Positions 33,887-41,739 of a stretch of DNA of 64,000 nt are shown piece by piece. The notes under the pieces are model-generated. The model was not told the origin of the DNA. It made no database searches and worked only from the letters and a program-made list of their open reading frames with translations. The DNA is taken from positions 1-64,000 of the forward strand of contig NZ_FOAF01000005.1 of assembly GCF_900109575.1 (NCBI RefSeq), given 5' to 3'. Source of the stretch: Olivibacter domesticus (GTDB lineage Bacteria > Bacteroidota > Bacteroidia > Sphingobacteriales > Sphingobacteriaceae). The stretch's first letter is position 1, and every line of letters begins with the position of its first letter. The position numbers and the translations under genes are program-made.

Positions 33887-36664
33887 TTACTTCTCGGTAA
33901 AGTCGAAATACAAGGTTAGCTCTTTTGCACGAGTAGGGTCCTTTTCATAATCATAGAATATATTCTTCATACCCATCGGACCAGTATTTTCCCTTTTTTG
34001 CGTCTTTGTTCCTATACCACTAATTCCCTGCATAAAAGAGATGTCGCCCGTAGGAAATACCAGATCATAGTTTTTCCAGGGATCTTCTTTATGTGCGGGT
34101 GTGTATAATCTTAAAAACACATCTTCATCAGGTGTCACAACCTTAAAGGAATGTCCTTTCGTTTGAAACAAACTCCAATACATATTCGCATGATATCCTT
34201 TAAACTCAGGGTACAACCAAGGTGCCTCTCCTGTTTCGCTATCATTATAGGCTTTTGTCCAAACACCGAATGTCTGTCCTTTTATCCTATTTTTCCATAC
34301 CCTGTAGGGGCCCATTCCCATATACTGAACACTCAGCATTTGCTCTTTTGGAGAAGAAAAGTTAAGTCCGACAAAATCTGTAAAATAGTCTCCTGGAAAA
34401 TAGCGAACAAATAATTTAATCCAACCAGAAGGATAGATAGTCCACTCCAACGTATTGTAACTCGATTTTTTATCAAAAGAGGAATTAATAATCAAATGAC
34501 CGTTTTCTTTGCGATAGGTGAATTTACCGAAATTGTTTTCTCCCTGCTGAAGTATGGGGCCATTGTTAAATGGAATATCTCCTTTTCCATTGGAAACCTT
34601 CTGTAAAATACCCGTTCTATTATTAATATGGATAGTCAAGTCATTTGTTTGGATAATATATAGAGAATCCGTTTCCTCCATTTGTATAGCTTGGTTGCCA
34701 TCCGTTTGTATGAAATTTTCGGCAATTTCTTTTGGCCGGGTAGTAGGAAAAGACCACGTAAACAACTCTTTCCTATAGGGATCATAAGCCGTCACATATA
34801 ACACGTTAAAAATATTCCAATTACTTGGTAGGTCGAGCTGAATATTGCCTTTTTCAAAAGGCTTAATATCTGGCGCTTTAACTAAACCTCCAAGCGAATC
34901 TATAGCTTCTCCATGTATATCCCATTTCTTTAATTTCCATGTAAAAGAACATTGGTTGAGGTTGGTAAAAGCATATCGATTTTCGAGACGCAAAAGGCCA
35001 TTGAAAGTGGATGTTATTTCTTTTCTTTCTAGGAAGATTGGGCTCCATATTTCTTTAATCGCATAAAAACTGCCCTCTTTTTCGCGATGCGGCCCTACAA
35101 TCCCGTCTGCGGCATGATTGCCGTCAGTATCTATTGAATCTTTTTTATCTTTTCGTACAACACCCTGGTCGGCAAAGTCCCATAAAAAGCCGCCGGCCGA
35201 CAAAGGATCGGCCCACATGTGTTCCCAATAATCTTCTAGTCCAGCTCCATGACCACCATCATACATGCCATGCAAAAATTCGGTGGGCATCACAATTTCT
35301 CTCCCGTTATTATAATTGCCAATGCCATAGTTGTACTCCCGATAGTGCTGTGTTTCAATACCTCCAAATAACTGCCATGGATGTATAACGGGACGCTTTT
35401 GCATATCTTCTTGTAGAAAAATGCTATCTAAATCAAAGTTGTGCCCTCCCTCATTGCCATTTGCCCATATTACAATAGATGGATGATTCTCGTCATGCAT
35501 CATCATTTCTTTTAATAATTTAGTACCTATTGGCGTATCATAGTGGCCGTGCCAACCAGCTAATTCATCCATTACAAAGAGTCCTAAGGAATCACAAACA
35601 TCCAAAAAATGATCATCCGGTGGGTAATGCGACATGCGTACTGCATTCATATTCATGGCTTTCATCAACTCAACATCTTGAATGCTTATTTGCTTGCTGG
35701 TAGTTCTACCAGTTGTTGGCCAAAAGGAATGCCTATTCACTCCTTTAAATTTCATCTTCACCCCGTTAACATATATACCGTCCCGCGCACGCACTTCAAC
35801 TGTTCTAAAACCAAATCGCTTTTTTATTCTGTGCACCACTTTATTTTTAGCATATACTTCAAAAACAGCTTCATACAGCGTAGGAAACTCGGACGACCAT
35901 AGGGAGGGGGCAGCAATAGTCGTTTGAAGATTCACCTCCTTTTGTTCGGGAGAAATATCTTGAGAGAAGCTTTGTCCAATAGCCTTCCCATCCGATGAAT
36001 AGATTTGGCAAACAATTTTATTTCCCTTACCGTGGAATAATAGTTTTGCTTTGAAATCACCACTTGCCTGTGCGTCGATAGAAACGCGTTCTATATGCAC
36101 TGTGGGTAATATTTCCAACCAAACCGGACGAAAAATGCCACCGAACAACCAAAAGTCCCCCTGTCTTTCTGCAGCATTTACAGAACTATCAGCAGAATGT
36201 TTGGCAACCTTTACCTCTAACAGATTTTCTTTGTCGTAGCGTAACAGTTTCGATATATCATATTTAAATGCATAATAGGCTCCCTGATGAATTGGCCCAG
36301 CCAATTTTCCGTTTATTTTAACCTCTGCATCCGTCATCACTCCTTCAAAGACCAAATTAATCTGTTTATTCTTCCAACTGGGTGATACCCGAAAGGTATG
36401 CTTATATAAGCCCTGCTCCTTGCTTATTTTTTTTGCCTTGTCAAAGCCATAGTTATATCGGCCAAACCCTTCTAGTTCCCAATTGGAGGGAACCGGTATT
36501 TTGGTCCATTTACGCGCGTTATTTCCTTCTGTGCAATAGAACTCCCATTCTACCTGTTTATCATTTCCGGTACCCGACAAATAAACACGTTGAGATTCTT
36601 GAGCTAAAGAAAGATTAACAAAAAACAAAGCAGCTAAAAAAAATGATTTTTTTTTTCGTATCAT
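33887..36664 (-). CDS. Exported GH2 glycosidase (beta-galactosidase-like), divergent
   Basis: A 925-residue secreted GH2 enzyme with signal peptide about 1-21 (LSLAQ). A jelly-roll domain (about 30-190), an Ig-like domain (190-290) and the TIM barrel (about 290-560) are clear: GVNRHSFWPTTGR, MNAVRMSHYPPDDHFLDVCDSLG. The proton donor is Glu405 in WANGNEGG and the probable nucleophile is Glu462 in MPTEFLHG. A long C-terminal half (570-925) looks like a beta-sandwich of the LacZ small-chain type. GNEGGH and PTEF deviate from the usual LacZ motifs, so another beta-linked sugar may be the substrate. A family-2 repeat separates it from the propeller gene upstream. Confidence 0.88.
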   Translation of the reverse strand: MIRKKKSFFLAALFFVNLSLAQESQRVYLSGTGNDKQVEWEFYCTEGNNARKWTKIPVPSNWELEGFGRYNYGFDKAKKISKEQGLYKHTFRVSPSWKNKQINLVFEGVMTDAEVKINGKLAGPIHQGAYYAFKYDISKLLRYDKENLLEVKVAKHSADSSVNAAERQGDFWLFGGIFRPVWLEILPTVHIERVSIDAQASGDFKAKLLFHGKGNKIVCQIYSSDGKAIGQSFSQDISPEQKEVNLQTTIAAPSLWSSEFPTLYEAVFEVYAKNKVVHRIKKRFGFRTVEVRARDGIYVNGVKMKFKGVNRHSFWPTTGRTTSKQISIQDVELMKAMNMNAVRMSHYPPDDHFLDVCDSLGLFVMDELAGWHGHYDTPIGTKLLKEMMMHDENHPSIVIWANGNEGGHNFDLDSIFLQEDMQKRPVIHPWQLFGGIETQHYREYNYGIGNYNNGREIVMPTEFLHGMYDGGHGAGLEDYWEHMWADPLSAGGFLWDFADQGVVRKDKKDSIDTDGNHAADGIVGPHREKEGSFYAIKEIWSPIFLERKEITSTFNGLLRLENRYAFTNLNQCSFTWKLKKWDIHGEAIDSLGGLVKAPDIKPFEKGNIQLDLPSNWNIFNVLYVTAYDPYRKELFTWSFPTTRPKEIAENFIQTDGNQAIQMEETDSLYIIQTNDLTIHINNRTGILQKVSNGKGDIPFNNGPILQQGENNFGKFTYRKENGHLIINSSFDKKSSYNTLEWTIYPSGWIKLFVRYFPGDYFTDFVGLNFSSPKEQMLSVQYMGMGPYRVWKNRIKGQTFGVWTKAYNDSETGEAPWLYPEFKGYHANMYWSLFQTKGHSFKVVTPDEDVFLRLYTPAHKEDPWKNYDLVFPTGDISFMQGISGIGTKTQKRENTGPMGMKNIFYDYEKDPTRAKELTLYFDFTEK

Positions 36665-36702
36665 TAAGCTTATAACTTCTATTTTAACATATCTTAATTC
36701 GT

Positions 36703-36895
36703 GTTACTTTTTTCCGCAAAAAGTAACCAAAACTTAGCGTAGCGATCTAATGAATTCCTTTGAAAGCTAACACTTATTCATAAACTTCTGGCTGAAAAGC
36801 TTCTTTCAAAGAATGTTCGACTACTTAGCCTCAGCTAACCGAAGCTTTTGAGGCCAGATCTTCGGTATTGAGCGGCCATAAGCTCGAACTTTCAC
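36703..36895. repeat. Dispersed intergenic repeat, family 2, copy B
   Basis: It begins with a perfect 10-bp hairpin GTTACTTTTT-TCCGC-AAAAAGTAAC (36703-36727), 38 nt from the GH2 ATG. The block 36780-36880 (GGCTGAAAAGCTTC, ACTTAGCC, GCTAACCGAAGCTTTTGAGGCC) aligns with copies at 21.7 and 38.8 kb. No coding frame is seen. Confidence 0.7.
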
Positions 36896-36906
36896 ATGCA
36901 TTTCCA

Positions 36907-38757
36907 TTACCCAGGTTCGGCACTGAATTCGGTGATATAATAAATTGCTTCTTTCTCCTGCTCTCCTGCATTCTTTAAGTCAAAATCCTGATCCGTTGGT
37001 GTATCTGCATCCGGAAACCGTCGTACTTGACCTGTTCTGAAAGCAACACGGTTAATACTCGCCACTGGTGCAAAAAATATTTTAGTCCCCGTCTGCTTGC
37101 CATTCAGAGTCACTGTATACGAACGGGTGCTTACATCTAAATTTAATTCAATCTTTATCGGCTTACCCGATTCATAGCTATCCAGTTTTGAATCGCGGTA
37201 CCCGGCTTTCGTCTTGAGCAAACTATCTTTATCCAAAATTAAACGGACAGCAGCTTGTCCTTTAGGGTCCAAAAACTCCACATGTAATACCCCATGATCT
37301 GTTTGTTGAGGAAGCACTGTAAATTTGACTGCCAGTTTTTTGCTGGTAGGTACAACACGTTCTGCTTTCGCATAATCAAAGGGATCTTTATCATGCAGGG
37401 TTAAAGCTTTATGGCCATTAGGCGCTTTTTCTATTTTTACAGAAGCCCAAAGCGGACTGTAAAGATTCCAGTAGGTTAATTCCTCACCATTCGGAAGCTG
37501 AGAAAAAACTTCATGAACAGGTTGATCAACATGATCTTTAACCGGTATTGGGATACGTGCTACCCACATATCTTCCTTATTCATGCTATAGGATACCCAC
37601 ATCGACTCACCGGGGGGAGTACCGTTTCCTTCGACAATACCTCTTACGTATTGCGGACCATACGATTTATAATTACCGCCATAACGCATGGAAGAAATTT
37701 CACCGTTCACCAATAACAAATTTTTATAATGAATACCGTCATCGCTGGTCGATATCGCCAAAGGCCATCTAAACTCTGAAGGGTTATATACCGTGGCGTA
37801 ACGTCCATCTTTTGTCCGTTGCCCCCATATTTTTGCATTGCTATTCACAAAGCCAGGAGCTCGTAAAGGATCGTATGCCCATGTTTTTCCGTCATCGGTA
37901 CTGATGGATGTAAGCGCATGCTTCCATAACCCCACGACGTTGCCATTCGGTAGATGATAAAAATTAAAGGCTTTTATCGCCCGCTTCAAGGGGATTAATG
38001 GATCATCACGATCGGCCTCCTCTACCCATTGCTGCACCATTAAGGGCTGTGCTAATAACTCATTACAAGCTTCTACAAAACCTTTATCCTTGTTCGATGT
38101 ATAGAAAGGGAAAGCGGATAGTTTTTTATCCCAAGAGGCATTGTTCCGAATAAAATGAATCGGTCCGAAATTACCATCTTTATATACCTCTCTTATTACT
38201 CTACCAATACCGTTGCCATCATTCGGATCATCTTTTGCGTCCATCGCCACACCGTAATAGCCTAACACGAATAAGCGATTGCTTTTCGATACATAAAAAC
38301 CCATGCGCTGATGCATGATGGCGTAGAGATCTTTGGCGACCTTATCATTTCCTTTTTTCTTCCAACCATCGGGTATTTTATAAGGTGGGAAAACCACCAC
38401 GGGATCAGACCATTGATAACCATCCTTCGACGTCTGTAATAAACTTTCGCTTGGTGGAATATGCTCGCCAACGGGATCGCTCAAAAACTCCAAGAAGAAT
38501 TGATTATTCCAATAAGCCAACATCGGCTGATGGTTGTAGGTCCAGTTATGCCCTCCTGCCAATTCTGGATGCTCTCTATTGGTGCGAAATACCTGTATGT
38601 TATGTACGCCAACGGCTGGACTTAACTGGCCGTGGTGATAATCGACATTAGATAAAGTGTTACCTGTATACTTTACGGTATCTTGTGCGGCGGCAGTTAT
38701 CCAACATATGAAGGATATACTGGAAAACACTATTGTTGTTTTTAGTTTGAATGACAT
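36907..38757 (-). CDS. Exported beta-propeller protein with C-terminal lectin-like domain, function unknown
   Basis: A 616-residue secreted protein with signal peptide about 1-24 (ITAAA/QDT). Residues about 60-410 have propeller-type repeats with Asp-box-like segments (LLQTSKDGYQWSD, SISTDDGKTWAYD, AISTSDDGIHYKN). Residues about 430-610 look like a concanavalin-type beta-sandwich (KLAVKFTVLPQQTDHGVLHVEFLD, RSYTVTLNGKQ, YYITEFSAEPG). This build resembles uncharacterised sialidase-fold proteins of pectin and gum loci, which might be hydrolases or lyases. No catalytic residues can be named from sequence alone. Family-2 repeats flank the gene on both sides. Confidence 0.6.
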   Translation of the reverse strand: MSFKLKTTIVFSSISFICWITAAAQDTVKYTGNTLSNVDYHHGQLSPAVGVHNIQVFRTNREHPELAGGHNWTYNHQPMLAYWNNQFFLEFLSDPVGEHIPPSESLLQTSKDGYQWSDPVVVFPPYKIPDGWKKKGNDKVAKDLYAIMHQRMGFYVSKSNRLFVLGYYGVAMDAKDDPNDGNGIGRVIREVYKDGNFGPIHFIRNNASWDKKLSAFPFYTSNKDKGFVEACNELLAQPLMVQQWVEEADRDDPLIPLKRAIKAFNFYHLPNGNVVGLWKHALTSISTDDGKTWAYDPLRAPGFVNSNAKIWGQRTKDGRYATVYNPSEFRWPLAISTSDDGIHYKNLLLVNGEISSMRYGGNYKSYGPQYVRGIVEGNGTPPGESMWVSYSMNKEDMWVARIPIPVKDHVDQPVHEVFSQLPNGEELTYWNLYSPLWASVKIEKAPNGHKALTLHDKDPFDYAKAERVVPTSKKLAVKFTVLPQQTDHGVLHVEFLDPKGQAAVRLILDKDSLLKTKAGYRDSKLDSYESGKPIKIELNLDVSTRSYTVTLNGKQTGTKIFFAPVASINRVAFRTGQVRRFPDADTPTDQDFDLKNAGEQEKEAIYYITEFSAEPG

Positions 38758-38780
38758 TAGTCTTTTATTTTTTATTTAGT

Positions 38781-38935
38781 TTACTTTCTTTTTCCGCAAA
38801 AGAAAGTAACAAAGAAAACTCTCGGCTTAAAATCTTCTGTGAAAGTTTCTACCATTACTTAGACCATGCTACCCGAAGCTTTTGAGGCCGATTGTTAGCT
38901 TATGAAAGTTATTCCTTCGAGCTTTTCTAAATTCG
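38781..38935. repeat. Dispersed intergenic repeat, family 2, copy C
   Basis: It begins with a perfect 12-bp hairpin TTACTTTCTTTT-TCCGC-AAAAGAAAGTAA (38781-38809), 23 nt from the ATG of the propeller gene. The shared block follows (CTCTCGGCTTAAAATCTTCTGTGAAAG, TTACTTAGAC, CCGAAGCTTTTGAGGCC). Confidence 0.7.
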
Positions 38936-38968
38936 TTTTTACTCATTCAAAAATCTTCTTAAGGATTA

Positions 38969-39871
38969 TTAATCATGATTAACAAGGTCTTTCAATCCCT
39001 TCAAAACGTCTCTACTTGCTTTGAAAATGGTACCATGTTTATGTCCTTCCGGAATACTAACCTTCTCATCGATCGCTTTAAATTCTTTAAAATCTTTAGT
39101 AGCAATCGCTTTATATTTTTTGTCACCATACGAATCAAAGTAAATGAGGTAATCTGTTGCAGCTTTCACAACTGTTGGCCCCTCTGTTTTCATACCGGAA
39201 AATGATTCAGAAACATCATGGTATGGGCCTATAGCTTGCTCGGCAAAAGCTACTTTCAAGTTACGATTTGGACGCGTATTATCTTTCAGCACCAGCACAT
39301 AGTCTTTTGGCTCTCTCTTCACAATTACTGCATCGATTACGCTGAAGCCTGGATCAAGAAATAGCTGTGCCTTGCTGAACGACTTAAAGTCGGTAGTAGT
39401 TGTGTAATATATACGGTGATTATTCTTTTCTTCCTCCTCGCCCTTCTCAAATCGATAGGGAATAGTTGTTGCCCATATAATAACATATTGCTTTGTTTCA
39501 TCGTCATAAAAAAGTTCCGGTGCCCACACATTAACAGCAGTTGGCTCATGTTCCATCACCGGAATAAAACGTTGTTCAGACCAGTTTATTAAATCTTTTG
39601 ATTCGGCGTAACCAAAACCTTTATCACCTTTCCAGCTACAGGTCCATACCAAATGAAATAAGCCATCCGGACCGCGAACAATTGATGGGTCTCGCATCAC
39701 CTTTTCAGTACCGACCGTCGGCTTTAGAAATACCTGCTTTAAGTCGTTCCAATGATAAGCGTCATCACTGTAAAGTAGGCGTAAGCCTTCATCAGCTGGT
39801 TCATGAAAAGAAGTAAACATGTATATATCTTTAGAGCATGACGATAAAAATCCTGCTAGCACGATTAACAT
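38969..39871 (-). CDS. GH43-family lipoprotein (arabinofuranosidase/xylosidase-like)
   Basis: This is a predicted exo-acting five-bladed propeller enzyme. I prefer the ATG at 39871, which gives lipoprotein signal MLIVLAGFLSSC. The frame is open to an ATG at 39937 that overlaps the upstream stop (ATGA), but the extra 22 residues come from a repeat tract. Family features are MRDPSIVRGPDGLFHLVWT (pKa-modulating Asp), VNVWAPELFYD (WAPE motif) and TEGPTV (the acid Glu). GH43 enzymes with this pattern remove L-arabinofuranose or D-xylose from side chains. It stands next to a GH140 apiosidase gene but is separated from it by the S23 cassette. Confidence 0.85.
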   Translation of the reverse strand: MLIVLAGFLSSCSKDIYMFTSFHEPADEGLRLLYSDDAYHWNDLKQVFLKPTVGTEKVMRDPSIVRGPDGLFHLVWTCSWKGDKGFGYAESKDLINWSEQRFIPVMEHEPTAVNVWAPELFYDDETKQYVIIWATTIPYRFEKGEEEEKNNHRIYYTTTTDFKSFSKAQLFLDPGFSVIDAVIVKREPKDYVLVLKDNTRPNRNLKVAFAEQAIGPYHDVSESFSGMKTEGPTVVKAATDYLIYFDSYGDKKYKAIATKDFKEFKAIDEKVSIPEGHKHGTIFKASRDVLKGLKDLVNHD

Positions 39872-39874
39872 GAA

Positions 39875-40320
39875 ATATTTTAATGAACGATGAACGTTCT
39901 TGAATGATGAATAATGAGTGATGAGTGATGAATTCATAATTTACCAAGTTTTTTCTTAACCGTTAGTATGGAGCTTTTTAGGATTAGTAAAATCTCACTT
40001 CCGTATTTAGTAAGTAGTTCGAATGTATCTTTTTCCAGATAATCTGACTGAAACAATAATTCAAGCCAATACAGTGTTTCATCACATTCTTTTTGTGCGA
40101 TAGCAAGCTTATGAATAAAGTCCATTTTACTTTCAGCGTTATTTGCTTCCCTTACCAACGCGCCAATTGCGGTGCCGCTTCTCAATAACTGTTTACTTAG
40201 CACAAATTCCTTTTTGTCGCCGGAAAGTTGTTTATAGACGTTGATGATCTCTAGTGCAAATTGAAAACTCTTCTCCTTTAAAATACTCATAACTCATCGT
40301 TCATAACTTATCACTAAATT
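39875..40320. mobile_element. Candidate S23/IVP gene cassette bounded by inverted ATGA-rich tracts
   Basis: The 118-codon gene is flanked on the left (39883-39937) by plus-strand GAACGATGAACG and TGATGAATAATGAGTGATGAG, and on the right (40286-40313) by CTCATAACTCATCGTTCATA. The two tracts are in opposite orientation and share the inverted core GAACGATGA / TCATCGTTC. The unit separates two glycosidase genes of one operon. This is consistent with insertion of a small mobile or formerly mobile cassette. No transposase is present. Confidence 0.4.
39934..40290 (-). CDS. Four-helix-bundle protein (23S rRNA intervening-sequence/S23 family)
   Basis: A 118-residue cytoplasmic protein without signal peptide, unlike its neighbours. 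The pattern SFQFALEIINVYKQL, LRSGTAIGALVREANNAESKMDFIHKLAIAQKECDETLYWLELL is the signature of the S23/IVP four-helix-bundle family. That family also includes the accessory (Avd) proteins of diversity-generating retroelements. No reverse transcriptase, template repeat or 23S rRNA is nearby, so it is a solitary copy. It has no evident role in pectin degradation. Both its start and its stop lie inside ATGA-rich degenerate repeats, and its stop overlaps an ATG of the GH43 frame. Confidence 0.88.
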   Translation of the reverse strand: MSILKEKSFQFALEIINVYKQLSGDKKEFVLSKQLLRSGTAIGALVREANNAESKMDFIHKLAIAQKECDETLYWLELLFQSDYLEKDTFELLTKYGSEILLILKSSILTVKKKLGKL

Positions 40321-41725
40321 AAATCGCCTCCAAAACCAACACCCAATCATTCCCGTCCTGCTTGCCACCGGGGGTCTCAAACGTTTGAACACCTTCATTC
40401 GCTATCTCATTGATAGGCGTATATTCACCTTTACGGGGATCAAACCAAGAAGCCTTCAATTTGGCAGCTGACAATTTCGCTGCATTAACTTTAATTGTGC
40501 CACCATTATAGGTATAGATTAATGCATAATCCTTACCTCGTGTGGCCACTTTGTAATCATATTTTTCACCATTCTCGGCTAGTAACGATTGGTCAGGCAC
40601 GCGATCCAAAAACGACTTGGACAACATCAGTTCTTTCAGATACTGCATTTGTCCTGCTCCCGGATTCTTGATAGCGTCTTGCCATAATTCGGTTGCTCCA
40701 TAAGCTGCAGTTGAATCGCTATCGCTTTCGTTCAGAAACTGCATGACAGAATTATTACCATAAGTAAAGCCAAAGGCACCAGAAAATACCGACCAATAAG
40801 CGTATCGGCGGATATCTTTATCCGTCCACCTTGGTTCCTTTGGATCATGCAACCCTTGCGGAATTCCTTCATAAGACGGTTCCCCATCAATGGTTGGCTT
40901 TGTTGGCTTCAGTTGATAGTCACCTTGTACGAAGCGCCAATTATCTTCACCGTAATGATTCGTTTCATCAGCCGAAGTATCTTGATCATAGCGCCTATGT
41001 CCCGATTGGAACATATTAAAATCTAACCAAGGTTCTTCATGAAACCATTCAGAAGAGGTCGTACGCCCTCTAGGGTGGAAGGTAATAAGGTGGTTGGAAT
41101 CGAGTTCGTTTAATGTATTTCCTATAGTCTTCCAAACTTGAATCGAGTCGCTTCCTTTAAGATCACCTCCATTTAACCAAATAATATTTGGAGCAGACGT
41201 GTAACGGTTAGCAAGAAAACTGGCGTAAGCTTTCGCCTGCTCCGTTGTAACGCCCCCCTCTTTTACATTGGTACCCCAAACGGGCACTAAGGCCATATAG
41301 ATATTTTTTTCAGCGGCTTTTTTAACAGCGTAGTCTACCAGTTGCCAATAATTAAGCTTTGTCGAATCCTGCTGCGCAGCCGCATCTCCACTATTGGGTT
41401 TCGAAACATCGTGCGCTATAAGAGCGGAGTCCCCGTATACGTTCTTGCTTGATAAACTATGCAATAACATCACCTGGATCACATTAAATCCTTTTTGTTT
41501 ACGATCTTCAAGGTACTGATCTATTTCTTCCTTTGTGAGTTTACTAAATAATAACCAGCCGGTATCACCTAACCAAAAAAAAGGTTTACCATCTTCGGTC
41601 ACAACAAAACGCTGATTATCGGAAACTTTTAAACGTTGCAGTGATGCCTCTTGTTGCTGCTTATTGGTACAGGCAACGATCGCTATCAAAGCAAATAAAA
41701 TCACATAGGTGCTAGATTTCATCAT
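40319..41725 (-). CDS. GH140 apiosidase-like lipoprotein
   Basis: The start at 41725 (or 41722) gives lipoprotein signal MMKSSTYVILFALIAIVAC. The body is the DUF4038-type TIM barrel (FFWLGDTGWLLFSKLTKEEIDQYLEDRK, then GFNVIQVMLLH). Candidate catalytic residues are the Asp in IIWLNGGDL (about 188 from this start) and the Glu in TIDGEPSYEG (about 282), as known for GH140. The C-terminal domain ends DWVLVLEAI, typical of the putative collagen-binding domain. GH140 removes D-apiose linked to galacturonan in RG-II, so this gene is a strong pointer to RG-II as substrate. It lies 14 nt downstream of the beta-helix/DUF6298 gene. Confidence 0.88.
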   Translation of the reverse strand: MMKSSTYVILFALIAIVACTNKQQQEASLQRLKVSDNQRFVVTEDGKPFFWLGDTGWLLFSKLTKEEIDQYLEDRKQKGFNVIQVMLLHSLSSKNVYGDSALIAHDVSKPNSGDAAAQQDSTKLNYWQLVDYAVKKAAEKNIYMALVPVWGTNVKEGGVTTEQAKAYASFLANRYTSAPNIIWLNGGDLKGSDSIQVWKTIGNTLNELDSNHLITFHPRGRTTSSEWFHEEPWLDFNMFQSGHRRYDQDTSADETNHYGEDNWRFVQGDYQLKPTKPTIDGEPSYEGIPQGLHDPKEPRWTDKDIRRYAYWSVFSGAFGFTYGNNSVMQFLNESDSDSTAAYGATELWQDAIKNPGAGQMQYLKELMLSKSFLDRVPDQSLLAENGEKYDYKVATRGKDYALIYTYNGGTIKVNAAKLSAAKLKASWFDPRKGEYTPINEIANEGVQTFETPGGKQDGNDWVLVLEAI

Positions 41726-41739
41726 AATTATATTGGTTA

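Noticed and set aside
39934-40290. Diversity-generating retroelement (because the four-helix-bundle family includes Avd)
   Set aside because: No reverse transcriptase, template/variable repeat pair or C-type-lectin target is present in the window.
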